Position numbers and translations under genes: made by a program. From Candidatus Pantoea gossypiicola (GTDB lineage: Bacteria > Pseudomonadota > Gammaproteobacteria > Enterobacterales > Enterobacteriaceae): a stretch of DNA of 64,000 nt. Position 1 is the first letter of the stretch. Each line of letters starts with the position of its first letter. Under the pieces are notes generated by a model. It made no database searches, was not told the origin of the DNA, and saw only the letters and a program-made list of their open reading frames with translations. The DNA lies in the NCBI RefSeq assembly GCF_008632075.1, contig NZ_VWVM01000006.1, positions 1 through 64,000 on the forward strand, written 5' to 3'. Positions 33,483 through 44,527 of the stretch are shown here, piece by piece.

Positions 33483-34050
33483 CCTCCTTTTTAATGCGTC
33501 CTGACGAATGCCTGCCTCTGACCGGTTAAGCAGAATTTATCTATTGCGGCGCACTATTATTCCGGACCGCGATGAGAAACTTAGTTTCTTATGACACCGA
33601 TTGTTTGTTGCCAAATGCGAATTTAGCCACCAAAAAGCACTTCGTTGATCTTGCTCAATGTTTCTTTGCTGTTGGCTAAAATATCGGCGAGTATCCCAGT
33701 ATGGCTAGGATTAGTGGCACTCAACGCTTCTCCGGGCATGATTAAAAGCAGGAACTGCGCTCAGATATTTAATCATTTTTGCTCGTTTAATGAGCACTTG
33801 TGCCACAGTGACTGCGAGAACCCTTAAAAACGGGTCTGGCAGAGATAAACGCTGTCCTGATGAAGAAAAAAAAATTGCTTTTTTACTTCTGTCGCCTTCG
33901 TTAAGAAGAGGAATACGTCTTAATAAGATTTTTCTTTTTAATGTGAGTACGGTAGAACGCTTAAATAAAAAGGTGCGACTTTCCAGCGGGTTAGCGTACA
34001 GCGCAGGTCATGGAGCTGTTAGCTGTTAACGGACGATTCGCAAGCCCGGA
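33483..34050. other. AT-rich region with a possible ORF remnant upstream of cspE
   Basis: About 570 bases, low in GC, without a convincing gene. The only protein-like item is the 38-codon minus-strand frame at 33623-33739. The rest probably includes distal promoter elements and the leader of cspE. Confidence 0.45.
33623..33739 (-). pseudogene. Possible gene remnant (38 codons)
   Basis: The minus-strand frame reads MPGEALSATNPSHTGILADI, LANSKETLSKINEVLFGG and stop. The composition is protein-like (amphipathic helices), but there is no ribosome-binding site and the frame is closed a few codons upstream by a stop. It may be the end of a lost gene. Weak evidence. Confidence 0.25.
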
Positions 34051-34189
34051 AGCAGGAAAGTGTGATGGATGTACGTAAAGTCGATATTTATCACTTTTTC
34101 ATCAAATCGTACTGGACAAATCCCTCCGCAATTGCTGTACTAGACCCCGACACAGTTTAGTGTCCATTTTTCATGTAAAGGTAATATAG

Positions 34190-34399
34190 ATGTCTAAGAT
34201 CAAAGGTAACGTTAAGTGGTTTAATGAATCTAAAGGATTCGGTTTCATTACTCCTGAAGATGGCAGCAAAGATGTATTCGTACATTTCTCTGCAATCCAG
34301 AGCAACGGCTTCAAAACTCTGGCTGAAGGTCAGCGCGTAGAGTTTGAAATCACCGACGGCGCTAAAGGCCCATCTGCTGCTAACGTTATCAGTCTGTAA
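34190..34399 (+). CDS. cspE: Cold-shock-like RNA chaperone CspE
   Basis: A 69-residue OB-fold RNA/DNA-binding protein that differs from E. coli CspE at only a handful of positions. It has both RNA-binding motifs, KGFGFI (RNP1) and VFVHF (RNP2). CspE melts RNA hairpins, antiterminates transcription and is made constitutively. The synteny cspE-(crcB)-ybeM-tatE-lipA of E. coli is kept here except that a GNAT gene replaces crcB. A strong terminator lies 22 bp after the stop. Confidence 0.97.
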   Translation: MSKIKGNVKWFNESKGFGFITPEDGSKDVFVHFSAIQSNGFKTLAEGQRVEFEITDGAKGPSAANVISL

Positions 34400-34420
34400 G
34401 TTAACAGTCAGAATTCTAAA

Positions 34421-34446
34421 AACCCGCCTGATGGCGGGTTTTTTTA
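34421..34446 (+). terminator. Terminator of cspE
   Basis: An 8-bp perfect stem (34421-34428 with 34433-34440) then T5-7, with an A-rich run before it. Confidence 0.92.
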
Positions 34447-34626
34447 TGGCTGTAATCTGCGCTTCATCCCTTTCATCATAATCTTCTGTATCTTCCCTGT
34501 GCGGCACAAACTGCGCGGCGATTTACAAAAAATTCCCGTAACTTATTTATAACAACCCGACATGCAGCTTTTTAGCATGTAACGCTATATAACTAAGCGA
34601 CAGAATCCGGTGAGTGAGGAGGCAGG

Positions 34627-35058
34627 ATGAAGATACGTCAGGCAGAGTTAAAAGACAGTTTTGCGTTGAGTGCCCTGTTAAGCGAGCTAGGCTACGGCGG
34701 TACCGAAAGCTTCATTGAACAGCGCCTGGCGCAGTTATGCAGCGATCCCACTGAAGCACTGCTGGTGGCTGAACATGGCAGCCAGGTGCTGGGTTTCCTT
34801 TCCCTCCATTTTATCCCTCAGCTTGCCCTGGCCGGTGATTTTGCCCGCATCAGCTATTTCTGCATTGCAGAAGGTGAGCGCAGTAAAGGCGTCGGCCAGC
34901 AGCTGCTTCAGCACGCTGAAACGCTGGCAGCGCGTCGTGGCTGCGACCGTATGGAAGTCCATTGCCATCAGTCACGTCTTAAGGCGAATCAGTTCTACGC
35001 CCGTGAGGGTTATGCTGAATCTCCCTGTTATCTCATCAAAGCGCTTCGGGCGGATTAA
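34627..35058 (+). CDS. GNAT family N-acetyltransferase
   Basis: A 143-residue single-domain acetyltransferase. The acetyl-CoA-binding motif A is ISYFCIAEGERSKGVGQQLL (near residues 78-97), and the C-terminal YAREGYAE is the usual GNAT ending. The substrate is unknown (a small amine or an N-terminus). It has an excellent GAGGAGG site and sits between cspE and ybeM, where E. coli carries crcB. Confidence 0.9.
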   Translation: MKIRQAELKDSFALSALLSELGYGGTESFIEQRLAQLCSDPTEALLVAEHGSQVLGFLSLHFIPQLALAGDFARISYFCIAEGERSKGVGQQLLQHAETLAARRGCDRMEVHCHQSRLKANQFYAREGYAESPCYLIKALRAD

Positions 35059-35322
35059 CTTCCGGCCAGAGGAGCGACCCGCGCTTCGGCCATTTTCTCC
35101 CGCTGTGCCTTCCTGAGGCTGGCGACAGAAATGATACGGACCAGTGTATCCTGTGCCTGTCAGCATTTTCTGCTTTCACGCTGGCAGCCAGATAGCAGAA
35201 ACAGTTGCCAGCGTGGCTACACCCTGTGGCGGGCCGCAGGCTCTGCAATCTTGTGGCAATCTGCCTAAGGTAAAGTCGTGCACAGCCCGCCAGTAGCGTT
35301 AAGCTGAGGTGAGCGAACATCC

Positions 35323-35499
35323 ATGCAGAGACCGATACGCGAAAAACAGGACGATACGATGCCGTGGCTGGCTAAGGATTTGTGGTGCATGACGCAGGAA
35401 TGTCTGCTCTGCTGGCAGGAGAGTGGTTTTAGCGCCAATGTGAAGATGACGGCTCACGCAGGATACGGGCACTATCAGCAGGGGCTGATCCACCAATAA
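35323..35499 (+). CDS. Possible small protein upstream of ybeM
   Basis: A 58-codon ORF, MQRPIREKQDDTMPWLAKDL, then three Cys, and ending GHYQQGLIHQ. A GAGG lies about 13 nt before the ATG, which is rather far. It may be a real small gene in the 480-bp gap between the GNAT gene and ybeM, or a chance frame. No family is recognised. Confidence 0.3.
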   Translation: MQRPIREKQDDTMPWLAKDLWCMTQECLLCWQESGFSANVKMTAHAGYGHYQQGLIHQ

Positions 35500-35542
35500 C
35501 TGACGCCGGAAGTGATATTACTGACGCAGCAGGAGAAGAGAA

Positions 35543-36334
35543 ATGATGAAAGTGGCGTTGGGGCAATTTGCAGTGAGCCGTGAATGGCAGGAAAATGCTG
35601 ATACTTGTCTGGACTTAATGCAGCGGGCGGCAGAAGGAGGCGCGGATTTGCTGGTGCTGCCGGAAGCCGTGCTGGCGCGCGATAATGCCGATCCCGATTT
35701 AGTGGTGAAGGCGGCGCAGCCACTGGATGGCCCTTTCATCAGCCAGTTGCTGGCCGCCAGTGAGCACAATGCGCTGACCACCATGATGAGCGTTCATGTT
35801 CCCGCTGAGCAGCATAAAGCGCTCAACGTGCTGGTGGCTATCCACAAGGGTAAAATCATCGCCGCCTATGAAAAACTGCATCTGTACGATGCCTTTGCGA
35901 TGCAGGAGTCACAGCGGGTTAATCCGGGCCACGTCATTCCGCCGCTGATTGAAGTCGCAGGAATGAGAGTCGGATTAATGACCTGCTATGACGTGCGCTT
36001 CCCGGAGCTGGCGCGTCGGCTGGCGCTGGATGGTGCGCAAGTGCTGGTGCTCCCAGCCGCCTGGGTGAAAGGTCCGCTTAAAGAGATGCACTGGGAGCTG
36101 TTGACCCGCGCCCGTGCGCTGGAGAACACCTGTTATATGGTGGCGGTGGGCGAGTGTGGCCCACGCAATATTGGTCATAGTCTGGTCGTCGATCCACTGG
36201 GCGTGGCAGTGGCAAATGCGGCTGAGTCTCCGGCACTGCTGTTTGCCGATCTTGATCCTGAGCGAATCGCCTATGCCCGCCGGGTATTACCGGTTCTTGC
36301 AAACCGGCGTTTTGAACGGCCTGAGCTGAAGTGA
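35543..36334 (+). CDS. ybeM: Deaminated glutathione amidase (nitrilase superfamily)
   Basis: A 263-residue nitrilase-superfamily amidase. It repairs deaminated glutathione, a side product of transaminases, giving alpha-ketoglutarate and Cys-Gly. The catalytic triad is visible: Glu in DLLVLPEAVLA (near 42), Lys in AYEKLHLYDAF (near 112) and Cys in GLMTCYDVRFPELARRLAL (near 147). E. coli K-12 carries a truncated ybeM; here it is full length. Two adjacent ATGs (35543 and 35546) follow a GGAGAAG site. Confidence 0.94.
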   Translation: MMKVALGQFAVSREWQENADTCLDLMQRAAEGGADLLVLPEAVLARDNADPDLVVKAAQPLDGPFISQLLAASEHNALTTMMSVHVPAEQHKALNVLVAIHKGKIIAAYEKLHLYDAFAMQESQRVNPGHVIPPLIEVAGMRVGLMTCYDVRFPELARRLALDGAQVLVLPAAWVKGPLKEMHWELLTRARALENTCYMVAVGECGPRNIGHSLVVDPLGVAVANAAESPALLFADLDPERIAYARRVLPVLANRRFERPELK

Positions 36335-36467
36335 TTGCCTGAACCGGGAAGCGACCGCGTATGCACTCTATTAAAGATCTTACTCTGTTACAGATTCCAG
36401 TTGTCGTCACAGGCAAACTGCGCGTAAATAACAGTCACCGTGATTCAATAAAGTCGAAAGGTTAAAT

Positions 36468-36671
36468 ATGGAAGGTATCAGTATTGCCAAGCTGCTGATT
36501 ATCGGTGCGCTTATCGTACTGCTTTTTGGTACCAACAAGTTGCGCTCACTGGGCGGCGATCTGGGCTCTGCAATCAAAGGCTTCAAAAAAGCCATGAAAG
36601 ATGAAGATACCAGCGCAACCCGAACGACAGCGGAAGATGTGCCAGCAGAACGCGTCGTTCATAAAGATTAA
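36468..36671 (+). CDS. tatE: Twin-arginine translocase subunit TatE
   Basis: A 67-residue protein of the TatA/E family. One N-terminal membrane helix (residues 6-22, [16 protein letters not shown]) is followed by the conserved [20 protein letters not shown] amphipathic helix and a short charged tail. TatE is a minor TatA paralogue that can take part in the Tat pore for folded proteins. It is in the same place as in E. coli, between ybeM and lipA. Confidence 0.95.
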   Translation: MEGISIAKLLIIGALIVLLFGTNKLRSLGGDLGSAIKGFKKAMKDEDTSATRTTAEDVPAERVVHKD

Positions 36672-36715
36672 TCGGTTATTTGCTGCAAATAACTGTTACT
36701 TTTTATTTCAGGCGC

Positions 36716-36751
36716 ATAAAAAAACCAGGCTGTTTCCAGTCTGGTTTTTTG
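36716..36751. terminator. Bidirectional terminator between tatE and lipA
   Basis: AACCAG-G-CTG pairs with CAG-T-CTGGTT around a 4-nt loop (36723-36746), with an A-run on the left and a T-run on the right, serving both convergent genes. Confidence 0.85.
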
Positions 36752-36780
36752 TTTTCACTCTTCTGAACGTCAAGGCGTAC

Positions 36781-37746
36781 TTATTTCACTTCTTCGCCTT
36801 TAGCCTGCATATCCGCATGATAGGAAGAGCGGACAAACGGACCGCACGCGGCATGGGTAAAGCCCATCGCCATCGCTTCTGCTTTCATCTCATCGAATTC
36901 GGCCGGGCTGACGTAGCGCTGAACTGGCAGGTGGTGGCGGCTCGGCTGCAGATACTGGCCCAGCGTCAGCATGGTGACGCCATGGCGACGCAGATCACGC
37001 ATCACCTCAACGATTTCGGCATTGGTTTCCCCCAGGCCCACCATCAGACCCGATTTGGTCGGAACATCAGGATGTGCTTCTTTGAAACGCTCCAGCAGCT
37101 TCAGTGACCACTCGTAGTTCGCGCCCGGACGCACCTGACGGTAAACGCGCGGTACGTTTTCCAGGTTGTGGTTAAACACATCGGGTGGCGTCGCGGTGAG
37201 AATCTCCAGCGCGCGATCCATACGGCCCCGGAAGTCCGGCACCAGCGTTTCAATTTTAATGGCAGGATTTTTTTCGCGAATGGCGCTTATGCAGTCGGCA
37301 AAGTGCTGCGCGCCGCCATCACGCAAATCATCCCGGTCCACCGAGGTGATCACCACGTAGCGCAGGCCCATATCGGCAATCGTCTGTGCCAGTTTCGCAG
37401 GTTCGTTAGCATCAGGCGCATTAGGACGGCCATGAGCCACATCGCAGAACGGACAACGACGGGTGCAGATTGCGCCAAGAATCATAAAGGTGGCGGTGCC
37501 GTGGTTAAAGCATTCGGCGAGGTTAGGGCAGGACGCCTCTTCACAGACCGAGTGCAGCCCGTTTTTGCGCATCGCAGCTTTGATACCCTGAATACGACTG
37601 GAGTCGGCTGGCAGCTTGATTTTCATCCATTCCGGCTTACGCAACATCTCCTGCCGTTCAACAGCCACGGTTTTCACCGGGATCAGCGCCATTTTGTCTG
37701 CGTCACGATATTTGACGCCGCGTTCCATCTGAATTGGTTTACTCAT
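36781..37746 (-). CDS. lipA: Lipoyl synthase LipA
   Basis: A 321-residue radical-SAM enzyme that inserts two sulfur atoms into the octanoyl group bound to lipoyl domains. Both iron-sulfur sites are present: the auxiliary cluster [12 protein letters not shown] (C-x4-C-x5-C) and the radical-SAM CTRRCPFC (C-x3-C-x2-C). [10 protein letters not shown] lies at the C-terminus, as usual. It pairs functionally with lipB upstream. The E. coli gene ybeF, which lies between them there, is missing here. Confidence 0.98.
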   Translation of the reverse strand: MSKPIQMERGVKYRDADKMALIPVKTVAVERQEMLRKPEWMKIKLPADSSRIQGIKAAMRKNGLHSVCEEASCPNLAECFNHGTATFMILGAICTRRCPFCDVAHGRPNAPDANEPAKLAQTIADMGLRYVVITSVDRDDLRDGGAQHFADCISAIREKNPAIKIETLVPDFRGRMDRALEILTATPPDVFNHNLENVPRVYRQVRPGANYEWSLKLLERFKEAHPDVPTKSGLMVGLGETNAEIVEVMRDLRRHGVTMLTLGQYLQPSRHHLPVQRYVSPAEFDEMKAEAMAMGFTHAACGPFVRSSYHADMQAKGEEVK

Positions 37747-37915
37747 AAATCAGCAGGTTCCGGTCGGATTGCGATTTGAAAGCGTTCCCACTCAAACCGG
37801 GAAAGGGGCTTTCAACTTTATTTGAAAAAAGTGCAAAAATTATATCATCTCATCGTCTGCGAAGCAGCCATAGTCAGCGTTGAAAAGTTACATATTTGTA
37901 AATTGGCATTCTGCG

Positions 37916-38575
37916 TTAACGCTTAACAGGGAGATCGCCTGCGATCCATTCAACATTTTCATAACCTGACAGCCGCGCAAAGGCGCTGACCAGCGGGGAA
38001 CGCACCTGCTCTGTGGTCACGTCGGGCTGAAAATGTTTCAGCTGGGTCATACTCATCCCGGCGTAACCACAGGGATTGATACGCAGAAAAGGAGATAAAT
38101 CCATGGCAACATTCAGCGCCAGACCGTGAAACGAGCAGCCTTTGCGAATGCGTAATCCCAGCGAACAGATCTTCTCTTCACCGACATAGACGCCGGGTGC
38201 ATCTGCGCGGGCGCGGGCGCTGACGCCGAACTCTGCCAGCGTGGCGATCACCGTCTCTTCCAGAATAGTCACCAGCTGGCGTACGCCGAGCTTACGGCGT
38301 TTTACATCAATCAGAACGTACATCACCTGTTGTCCCGGCCCGTGATAGGTGACCTGACCGCCACGATCGCTCTGCACCACCGGAATATCGCCTGGCATCA
38401 GAAGATGTTCTGCTTTTCCCGCCTGACCCTGAGTAAAGACCGGAGGATGTTCGACCAGCCAGATTTCATCACGACTCTGGTCGTCGCGCTGGTCAGTATA
38501 ATGGTGCATGGCGTCGGAGACAGGTTGCCAGTCACGCAGACCGGACTGACGGACAAAGAGGGTTTCAACTGACAA
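37916..38575 (-). CDS. lipB: Octanoyltransferase LipB
   Basis: A 219-residue enzyme that transfers octanoate from acyl carrier protein to lipoyl domains, the step before LipA. Visible motifs are [60 protein letters not shown] (containing the Lys that shapes the active site) and [13 protein letters not shown] with the catalytic Cys. The start is TTG at 38575; it aligns with the E. coli start and no ATG is available in frame nearby. Confidence 0.96.
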   Translation of the reverse strand: MSVETLFVRQSGLRDWQPVSDAMHHYTDQRDDQSRDEIWLVEHPPVFTQGQAGKAEHLLMPGDIPVVQSDRGGQVTYHGPGQQVMYVLIDVKRRKLGVRQLVTILEETVIATLAEFGVSARARADAPGVYVGEEKICSLGLRIRKGCSFHGLALNVAMDLSPFLRINPCGYAGMSMTQLKHFQPDVTTEQVRSPLVSAFARLSGYENVEWIAGDLPVKR

Positions 38576-38655
38576 AGCGATAGCCCGCTAAAGGAAAAAA
38601 CGCTGAGGATAACGTCGGCAAACCGTCAGGCAGCGGCGTCTTGCCGACCCGTGAA

Positions 38656-38919
38656 TTACAGTACCATCCGCACAATTTCGATCTGGCCCAGCTCTTCGTA
38701 CAGACGTTCGACCTGCTCGATGTGGGTGGCGTTGATAGTGATGTTTACGGAGTGATAGTTGCCTTTGCTGCTCGGCTTAACTTCAGGGCTGTAATCGCCG
38801 GGCGCATGACGTTGCACCACTTCAACCACTTGATCAACCAGCTCCGGTTGTGCCAGACCCATTACTTTGTAGGTAAACGGGGTAGGAAATTCGAGCAGCT
38901 CATTCAGTTTGGTTTTCAT
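38656..38919 (-). CDS. ybeD: DUF493 family protein YbeD
   Basis: An 87-residue protein starting [20 protein letters not shown], with [20 protein letters not shown] and a C-terminal ...[15 protein letters not shown]. coli YbeD has the same length and an ACT-like ferredoxin fold; its function is unsettled, but it sits between dacA and lipB in most enterobacteria. The frame is open 29 codons further upstream, but GGAG right before the ATG at 38919 and the E. coli length decide the start. Confidence 0.95.
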   Translation of the reverse strand: MKTKLNELLEFPTPFTYKVMGLAQPELVDQVVEVVQRHAPGDYSPEVKPSSKGNYHSVNITINATHIEQVERLYEELGQIEIVRMVL

Positions 38920-39019
38920 ATTAACTCCGGTGCATAAAAAACAGGCTCCCGCCTGAGCGGGAGCATCATAATATCTGGTAATGGGGACGGAAGGGTGATT
39001 TTTCAATCACCCTTTACGC

Positions 39020-40231
39020 TTAACCGAACCAGTGATGGAACATCAGTTTGATGTAATCCACGATACGGCCAAAGAACCCACCCTCAGCGATCTCGTTCAG
39101 CACCACCAGCGGACGCTGTTCGATAGTCTTGCCATCCAGCTGGAAGTTGATGCTGCCGACAACCTGGTTTTTCTTCAGTGGGGCATGCAGTTCCGTGTTG
39201 GTCAGCACATAGCTGGCTTTCAGATCTTTCATACGGCCACGTGGAATGGTCAGGTAAGCATCTTTTTCCACGCCCAGCTGCACGCGGTCGTTATCACCGA
39301 ACCAGACTGGCTCAGAGGCGAACTCTTTACCCGCTTTCAGTGGCGCAACGGTTTCGAAGAAACGGAAGCCCCAGGTAAGCAGTTTCTTGCTCTCGGTTTC
39401 ACGGCCTTTAAAGGTATGACCGCCCATGACGGCAGAGATCAGGCGCATCTGGCCTTCAGTCGCGGACGCCACCAGGTTATAACCAGCAGAGTTAGTGTGG
39501 CCGGTTTTAATACCGTCCACATTCAGGTTGGTATCCCACAGCAGACCGTTACGGTTCATCTGACGGATGTTGTTAAAGGTGAACTCTTTCTCTTTATAGA
39601 CAGCGTACTCTTCCGGCACGTCGCGGATCAGCGCCTGGCCGATCAACGCCATGTCGCGCGCGGAGCTGTACTGACCTTCAGCGTCCAGCCCATGCACGGT
39701 CCCGAAATGGGTATTCTGCAGGCCAATCGCTTTAACGTAGTTGTTCATCAGATTAACGAACGCATCCTGGCTGCCGGCGACATAGTCAGCCATCGCAACA
39801 CAGGCGTCGTTACCCGACTGCAGTACAATCCCACGCGTCAGCTGAGAGACCGGCACGCGGTCGCCTGGCTTCAGGAACATCAGGGAGGAACCTTTGAACA
39901 CCGGGTTGCCCGTGGCCCAGGCATCCGGACCCACAGTGACTAAATCGTCCTGATGAATTTTGCCCGCTTTCACGGCCTGACCAATGACATAGCTGGTCAT
40001 CATCTTGGTCAGACTGGCAGGATCGCGGCGTGCATCGGCGTTTTTCTCTGCCAGCACTTTGCCCGAGTTGTAGTCGATAAGGACATACGCTTCAGCATCA
40101 ATGTCCGGCACGCCCGGAATCATGGTTTTGAGATTGACGTCATCAGCAATAGCAGCATGGCTGAGAGAGAAAGCGATCAGTGATCCCACTGTCAGGCGTT
40201 TCAGCAAACGAGATGATTTCAGCGTGTTCAT
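39020..40231 (-). CDS. dacA: D-alanyl-D-alanine carboxypeptidase DacA (PBP5)
   Basis: A 403-residue penicillin-binding protein that trims pentapeptides in the periplasm. A signal peptide ([20 protein letters not shown] to SHAAIA) precedes the peptidase domain with SLTK (active-site Ser, near 75), SGN (near 140) and KTG (near 240). A beta-rich domain follows, and a C-terminal amphipathic helix ([18 protein letters not shown]) binds the inner membrane. I use the ATG at 40231, the start of the signal peptide; the frame is open 25 codons upstream. Confidence 0.97.
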   Translation of the reverse strand: MNTLKSSRLLKRLTVGSLIAFSLSHAAIADDVNLKTMIPGVPDIDAEAYVLIDYNSGKVLAEKNADARRDPASLTKMMTSYVIGQAVKAGKIHQDDLVTVGPDAWATGNPVFKGSSLMFLKPGDRVPVSQLTRGIVLQSGNDACVAMADYVAGSQDAFVNLMNNYVKAIGLQNTHFGTVHGLDAEGQYSSARDMALIGQALIRDVPEEYAVYKEKEFTFNNIRQMNRNGLLWDTNLNVDGIKTGHTNSAGYNLVASATEGQMRLISAVMGGHTFKGRETESKKLLTWGFRFFETVAPLKAGKEFASEPVWFGDNDRVQLGVEKDAYLTIPRGRMKDLKASYVLTNTELHAPLKKNQVVGSINFQLDGKTIEQRPLVVLNEIAEGGFFGRIVDYIKLMFHHWFG

Positions 40232-40362
40232 GTGTAGGACTACAACATCCGTGAGTTTGAGGTTAAAAATGTCACTCATCATACCCAATGCCAGTGAATC
40301 TGGCACCGGGCGTGATGATTGGGTTGTTAGCAGACGTAACGTGTCACTGTCTGATAAACCGA

Positions 40363-41457
40363 TCAGCGACGCGTGTTAGTAATGAATGAGGCGGTCTGGC
40401 CTTCACTGCTCAGGCGCTGTTGCAGCGCAGCCGCTTCGGCACGGGAGCTGTAACCGCCGAGCTGAACGCGATAAACGTTGTTGCCCGCGTCTTCGACCTT
40501 GCCGGGTACACCGTAACGCTGGCTCAGGCTTTTCATCATCTGCTGAGCACGCGCCGGGTCATTCAGTGCACCGACCTGCACGACATAGCCGGCTGCGGCA
40601 CCACTGCTGGCTGCCGACGCAGCGCTGGCGGCTACAGGAGCAGCACTGCTGGCGGCCGGTGCAGTGACGGGCGCGGCGGCGGGTGGTTCACTGCCTTCCA
40701 GCACGCCGTTCGCTAATGGCTGAGGTGCGCCAAGAAAGCCGCTGCTTTGAACCGGCGCACCCATATTGTCACCGCCCTGCAGCGTGCTGTTGCTGATGGC
40801 TTCTACGTTTTGGGCTGGCGGTTCAGCGTTTGCGGCGCTGCCGCCATTCATCACCGCACCCCCGCTCAGGTCCGGGCGGGCAGGCAGCGAGTAGCTCTGT
40901 TTGGCGACCACAGTACCAATGGTGCCCGGGCCAGAGAGCGTACCGTCGGGAGCCACCTTGATATAGTCGACTCGTACCCGTGAATTATTGGAGATGTTCA
41001 GACGGTCACCGGCTGCCCGCGACAGGTCGATGATGCGTCCTGGCGTATAGGGACCGCGATCGTTAACGCGCACCACAATCTGACGGCCGTTCGCGATATT
41101 GGTTACGCGCACATAGCTCGGCAGCGGCAGAGTAGGGTGGGCGGCCGTCAGCGCATCCGGATCGTAGGCTTCACCGATGGCGGTGCGGTTGCCCTGTGCC
41201 TCTTCGCCGTACCAGGTGGCCAGACCGATCTCGCTGAAGTTCGACGGATCTTTGATGATGCGATAATTTTTGCCGTTAACGCTGTAATCCTGGCTGGTGC
41301 CCGGATTGATCGGCTCATAACGAGGCTCAACGCCTGGAATCTCTACTACGGGCCCATTGTAAGCCGGTTGCGGCGGTGCCGTATTTTGGGGTTCCGGCGT
41401 GGTACAGGCCGCCAGAACCAGTGATGCCAGTGCAACGCCAAGCCATTCCTTACGCAT
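40363..41457 (-). CDS. rlpA: Septal ring lytic transglycosylase RlpA
   Basis: A 364-residue outer-membrane lipoprotein that cleaves denuded glycan strands. The lipobox LAAC (Cys near 18) is followed by the catalytic double-psi barrel ([20 protein letters not shown]-like [40 protein letters not shown]), a long Pro/Ala/Ser-rich linker (about 210-285) and a C-terminal SPOR domain ([19 protein letters not shown]). The ATG at 41457 (MRKEWL) has GAGG 7 nt upstream; an alternative start at 41475 overlaps mrdB. Confidence 0.96.
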   Translation of the reverse strand: MRKEWLGVALASLVLAACTTPEPQNTAPPQPAYNGPVVEIPGVEPRYEPINPGTSQDYSVNGKNYRIIKDPSNFSEIGLATWYGEEAQGNRTAIGEAYDPDALTAAHPTLPLPSYVRVTNIANGRQIVVRVNDRGPYTPGRIIDLSRAAGDRLNISNNSRVRVDYIKVAPDGTLSGPGTIGTVVAKQSYSLPARPDLSGGAVMNGGSAANAEPPAQNVEAISNSTLQGGDNMGAPVQSSGFLGAPQPLANGVLEGSEPPAAAPVTAPAASSAAPVAASAASAASSGAAAGYVVQVGALNDPARAQQMMKSLSQRYGVPGKVEDAGNNVYRVQLGGYSSRAEAAALQQRLSSEGQTASFITNTRR

Positions 41458-41467
41458 CTGCAGCCTC

Positions 41468-42586
41468 TTAGACACTTTTAGATAACATTTTTCGGTGAGT
41501 GTGGATCGACATCACAATGCCGAATCCCGCCATAAGCACGATTAGCGCGGAGCCGCCATAACTGACCAGCGGCAGCGGCACGCCAACTACCGGTAAGATA
41601 CCACTAACCATGCCAATGTTAACGAAAACATAAACGAATAAAATCAGCATTAAACCGCCCGCCATGACCCGTCCAAACGTGGTCTGCGCGCGGGCTGCGA
41701 CAACCAGCCCGCGCATGATCAGCAGCAGATAAAGGGTCAGCAGCAGCAGTACACCAACCAGCCCTAACTCTTCGGCCAGAACCGCAAAGATAAAGTCGGT
41801 ATGACGCTCCGGTAAAAACTCCAGCTGAGACTGGGTGCCCTGCAGCCAGCCTTTGCCGCGCAGTCCGCCTGAACCGATGGCGATTTTCGACTGGATAATG
41901 TGATAACCCGCGCCCAGCGGATCCGTTTCCGGGTCGAGCAGCATCATAACGCGGTCACGCTGATAGTCGTGCATCAGGAAGAACCACAAAATCGGGATAA
42001 AGGCGGCGACCAGCAGCACCGCCACGCTAATCAGTTTCCAGCTCATCCCTGAAAGGAACAATACAAACAGGCCTGAGGCGGCAATCAAAATCGAGGTGCC
42101 GAGATCGGGCTGTGCGGCCACCAGCAGGGTGGGCAGGAAGATCAGAATCAGCGCGATACCCGTATTTTTCAGCGTTGGCGGACAGACATCGCGGTTAATA
42201 AAGCGCGCCACCATCAGTGGCACCGCGATTTTGGCAATCTCAGAAGGCTGAAAGCGAACAAAGCCGAGATCGAGCCAGCGCTGTGCCCCTTTACTGATCT
42301 GACCAAAGGCATCCACCGCCACCAGCAGAATGACGCAGACAATATAGAGATAGGGCGCCCAGCCTTCATAAACGCGCGGCGGCACCTGCGCCAGCACAAT
42401 CATGATCACCAGACCCATCGCGATCTGACCGAGCTTACGCTCCATCATGCCGGGATCCTGTCCGCTGGCACTCCAGATCACCACGGCGCTGTAAGTCAGC
42501 AGCGCGAGAATGATCAGCATAAACATCGGATCGATGTGGATGCGCATCCAGATCGATCGTTTCTGCGGACTATCTTGCATCGACAT
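41468..42586 (-). CDS. mrdB: Rod-shape SEDS glycosyltransferase RodA
   Basis: A 372-residue inner-membrane SEDS protein that polymerises glycan strands during elongation, paired with PBP2. Ten membrane helices are predicted. Signatures include [60 protein letters not shown] and the C-terminal [20 protein letters not shown]. It starts 2 bp after the stop of mrdA and is translationally linked to it. Confidence 0.98.
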   Translation of the reverse strand: MSMQDSPQKRSIWMRIHIDPMFMLIILALLTYSAVVIWSASGQDPGMMERKLGQIAMGLVIMIVLAQVPPRVYEGWAPYLYIVCVILLVAVDAFGQISKGAQRWLDLGFVRFQPSEIAKIAVPLMVARFINRDVCPPTLKNTGIALILIFLPTLLVAAQPDLGTSILIAASGLFVLFLSGMSWKLISVAVLLVAAFIPILWFFLMHDYQRDRVMMLLDPETDPLGAGYHIIQSKIAIGSGGLRGKGWLQGTQSQLEFLPERHTDFIFAVLAEELGLVGVLLLLTLYLLLIMRGLVVAARAQTTFGRVMAGGLMLILFVYVFVNIGMVSGILPVVGVPLPLVSYGGSALIVLMAGFGIVMSIHTHRKMLSKSV

Positions 42587-42588
42587 GT

Positions 42589-44493
42589 TTATTCACCTTC
42601 ATAACCGGGCGGCACAGGGGCAGCGTCCGGCAGAACTGTATTGTTATCACCCAACATAATGTGATCCAGAATCTGGCGCATCACGGTGCCGACAGCCGGA
42701 CCGGCACCACCGTTTTCCAGGATAATGGTCACAGCCACCCGAGGTTTGTCATAAGGGGCAAACGCGGTCATTAATTTATGGTCGCGTAATCGTTCAGCAA
42801 TTCTGTGGGCGTTATACGTTTCGTTCTCTTTCAGGCCAAAGACCTGTGCCGTACCGGACTTGGCGGCGATTTTATAAGGCGCATCAGCAAAGCTTTTGTG
42901 CGCGGTGCCGTTGGGACGGTTCGCCACGCCGTACATGCCATCTTTGGCGATTTCCCAGTAGCCAGAATGGATATCACCAATCGGGGCCTCTGGCGGCTGG
43001 CGATAGGGCACAAGAGTCCGGCCTTCACGAGTGGCGCGCAGCATATGCGGCACCTTGACGACGCCATCGTTGATCAGAATCATCATCGCTTTGTTCATCT
43101 GCAGCGGGGTTGCCGTCCAGTAACCCTGGCCGATTCCCACCGGAATGGTGTCACCCTGATACCACGGCTTTTTAAAGCGCTTCTGCTTCCACTCGCGGGT
43201 CGGCATGTTACCGGCGCTCTCCTGCGGTAAGTCGATGCCGGTACGGCTGCCGTAACCAAATTTATTCATCCATTCTGACAGGCGGTCAATACCCATGTCG
43301 TAGGCGACCTGATAGAAGAAGGTGTCGGCAGACTCCTCCAGCGCTTTGGTGACGTTAAGACGACCGTGACCCCACTTTTTCCAGTCGCGGAAGCGCTTCT
43401 CTGAACCGGGAAGCTGCCACCAGCCCGGATCAAACAGACTGGTATTACGGTTAATCACGCCAGCACTCAGCGCAGAGACTGCTACATAGGGTTTAACCGT
43501 CGAGGCCGGTGGATAAGCCGCCTGAATCGCACGGTTATAGAGTGGGCGATTTTCATCTTCCAGCAGGCCGCGATAATCCTTGCTGGAAATACCGTCGACA
43601 AATAAGTTGGCATCGTAACTGGGTGTGGAGACCATGGCGAGAATTTCGCCGGTGCGCGGATCGCTGACGACAACAGCGGCGCGACTGCCCGCCAGCAGGG
43701 TCTCGACATACTGCTGCAGTTTGAGATCGATCGTCAGATAGATATCGCGGCCAGCCTGAGGCGACTCCTCATGCAGCTGGCGAATGACGCGGCCACGGTT
43801 GTTGACCTCAACCTCTTCGAAACCGGTTTTGCCGTGCAGCAGACTCTCGTAATACGCTTCAATGCCAAGCTTGCCGATGTCATGCGTCGCGGCGTAATTC
43901 GGCCATATGCCTTCTTTATCGAGGCGTGCAACGTCACGATCGTTAATTTTTGAGACATAGCCAACGACATGCGTCAGCGTGGCACCGTAGGGATAGTAGC
44001 GGCGCTGATAACCTTTAACCTCCACGCCGGGAAAGCGGTACTGATTGACCGCAAAGCGTGCCACCTGAACTTCATTCAGACCGGTTTTAACGGGAATGGA
44101 GGTAAAGCGACGCGAGCGTTTGCGCTCTTTCTGGAAGTTTTCGAGGTCTTCGTCCGTCAGCTCAAGCACCGGGCGTAAGTTTTCCAGCGTCTGCTGCAGG
44201 TTATCGACTTTCTCCGGCACCAGTTCTGCCTGATAGATGGTGCGGTTCAGTGCCAGCGGCGTGCCGGTGCGATCGTAAATAATGCCGCGGCTGGGTGCGA
44301 CAGGCACCAGTTTAATGCGGTTCTGATTGGAGCGGGTGCTGTAATCATCAAAGCGAAGAATTTGCAGATGATAAAGGTTAACCACCAGGATTGAAGAGAG
44401 CAGTAAGATACCGACGAAGGCGATGAACGCCCGACGGACAAAGAGTTTCTGTTCGGCGCTGTAATCGCGAAAGGCGTTGCTTTGTAATTTCAT
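42589..44493 (-). CDS. mrdA: Penicillin-binding protein 2 MrdA
   Basis: A 634-residue peptidoglycan transpeptidase of the elongation complex. One N-terminal membrane helix (about residues 22-42) precedes the pedestal domain and the transpeptidase domain. The active-site motifs are STVK (near residue 330), SAD (near 387) and KSGTAQVFG (near 545). [20 protein letters not shown] is strongly conserved. It is part of the mrdA-mrdB-rlpA row, with RodA as partner. Confidence 0.98.
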   Translation of the reverse strand: MKLQSNAFRDYSAEQKLFVRRAFIAFVGILLLSSILVVNLYHLQILRFDDYSTRSNQNRIKLVPVAPSRGIIYDRTGTPLALNRTIYQAELVPEKVDNLQQTLENLRPVLELTDEDLENFQKERKRSRRFTSIPVKTGLNEVQVARFAVNQYRFPGVEVKGYQRRYYPYGATLTHVVGYVSKINDRDVARLDKEGIWPNYAATHDIGKLGIEAYYESLLHGKTGFEEVEVNNRGRVIRQLHEESPQAGRDIYLTIDLKLQQYVETLLAGSRAAVVVSDPRTGEILAMVSTPSYDANLFVDGISSKDYRGLLEDENRPLYNRAIQAAYPPASTVKPYVAVSALSAGVINRNTSLFDPGWWQLPGSEKRFRDWKKWGHGRLNVTKALEESADTFFYQVAYDMGIDRLSEWMNKFGYGSRTGIDLPQESAGNMPTREWKQKRFKKPWYQGDTIPVGIGQGYWTATPLQMNKAMMILINDGVVKVPHMLRATREGRTLVPYRQPPEAPIGDIHSGYWEIAKDGMYGVANRPNGTAHKSFADAPYKIAAKSGTAQVFGLKENETYNAHRIAERLRDHKLMTAFAPYDKPRVAVTIILENGGAGPAVGTVMRQILDHIMLGDNNTVLPDAAPVPPGYEGE

Positions 44494-44527
44494 CCGCTAC
44501 TTGTCATGTCTGATGTGGGCTGATCGG

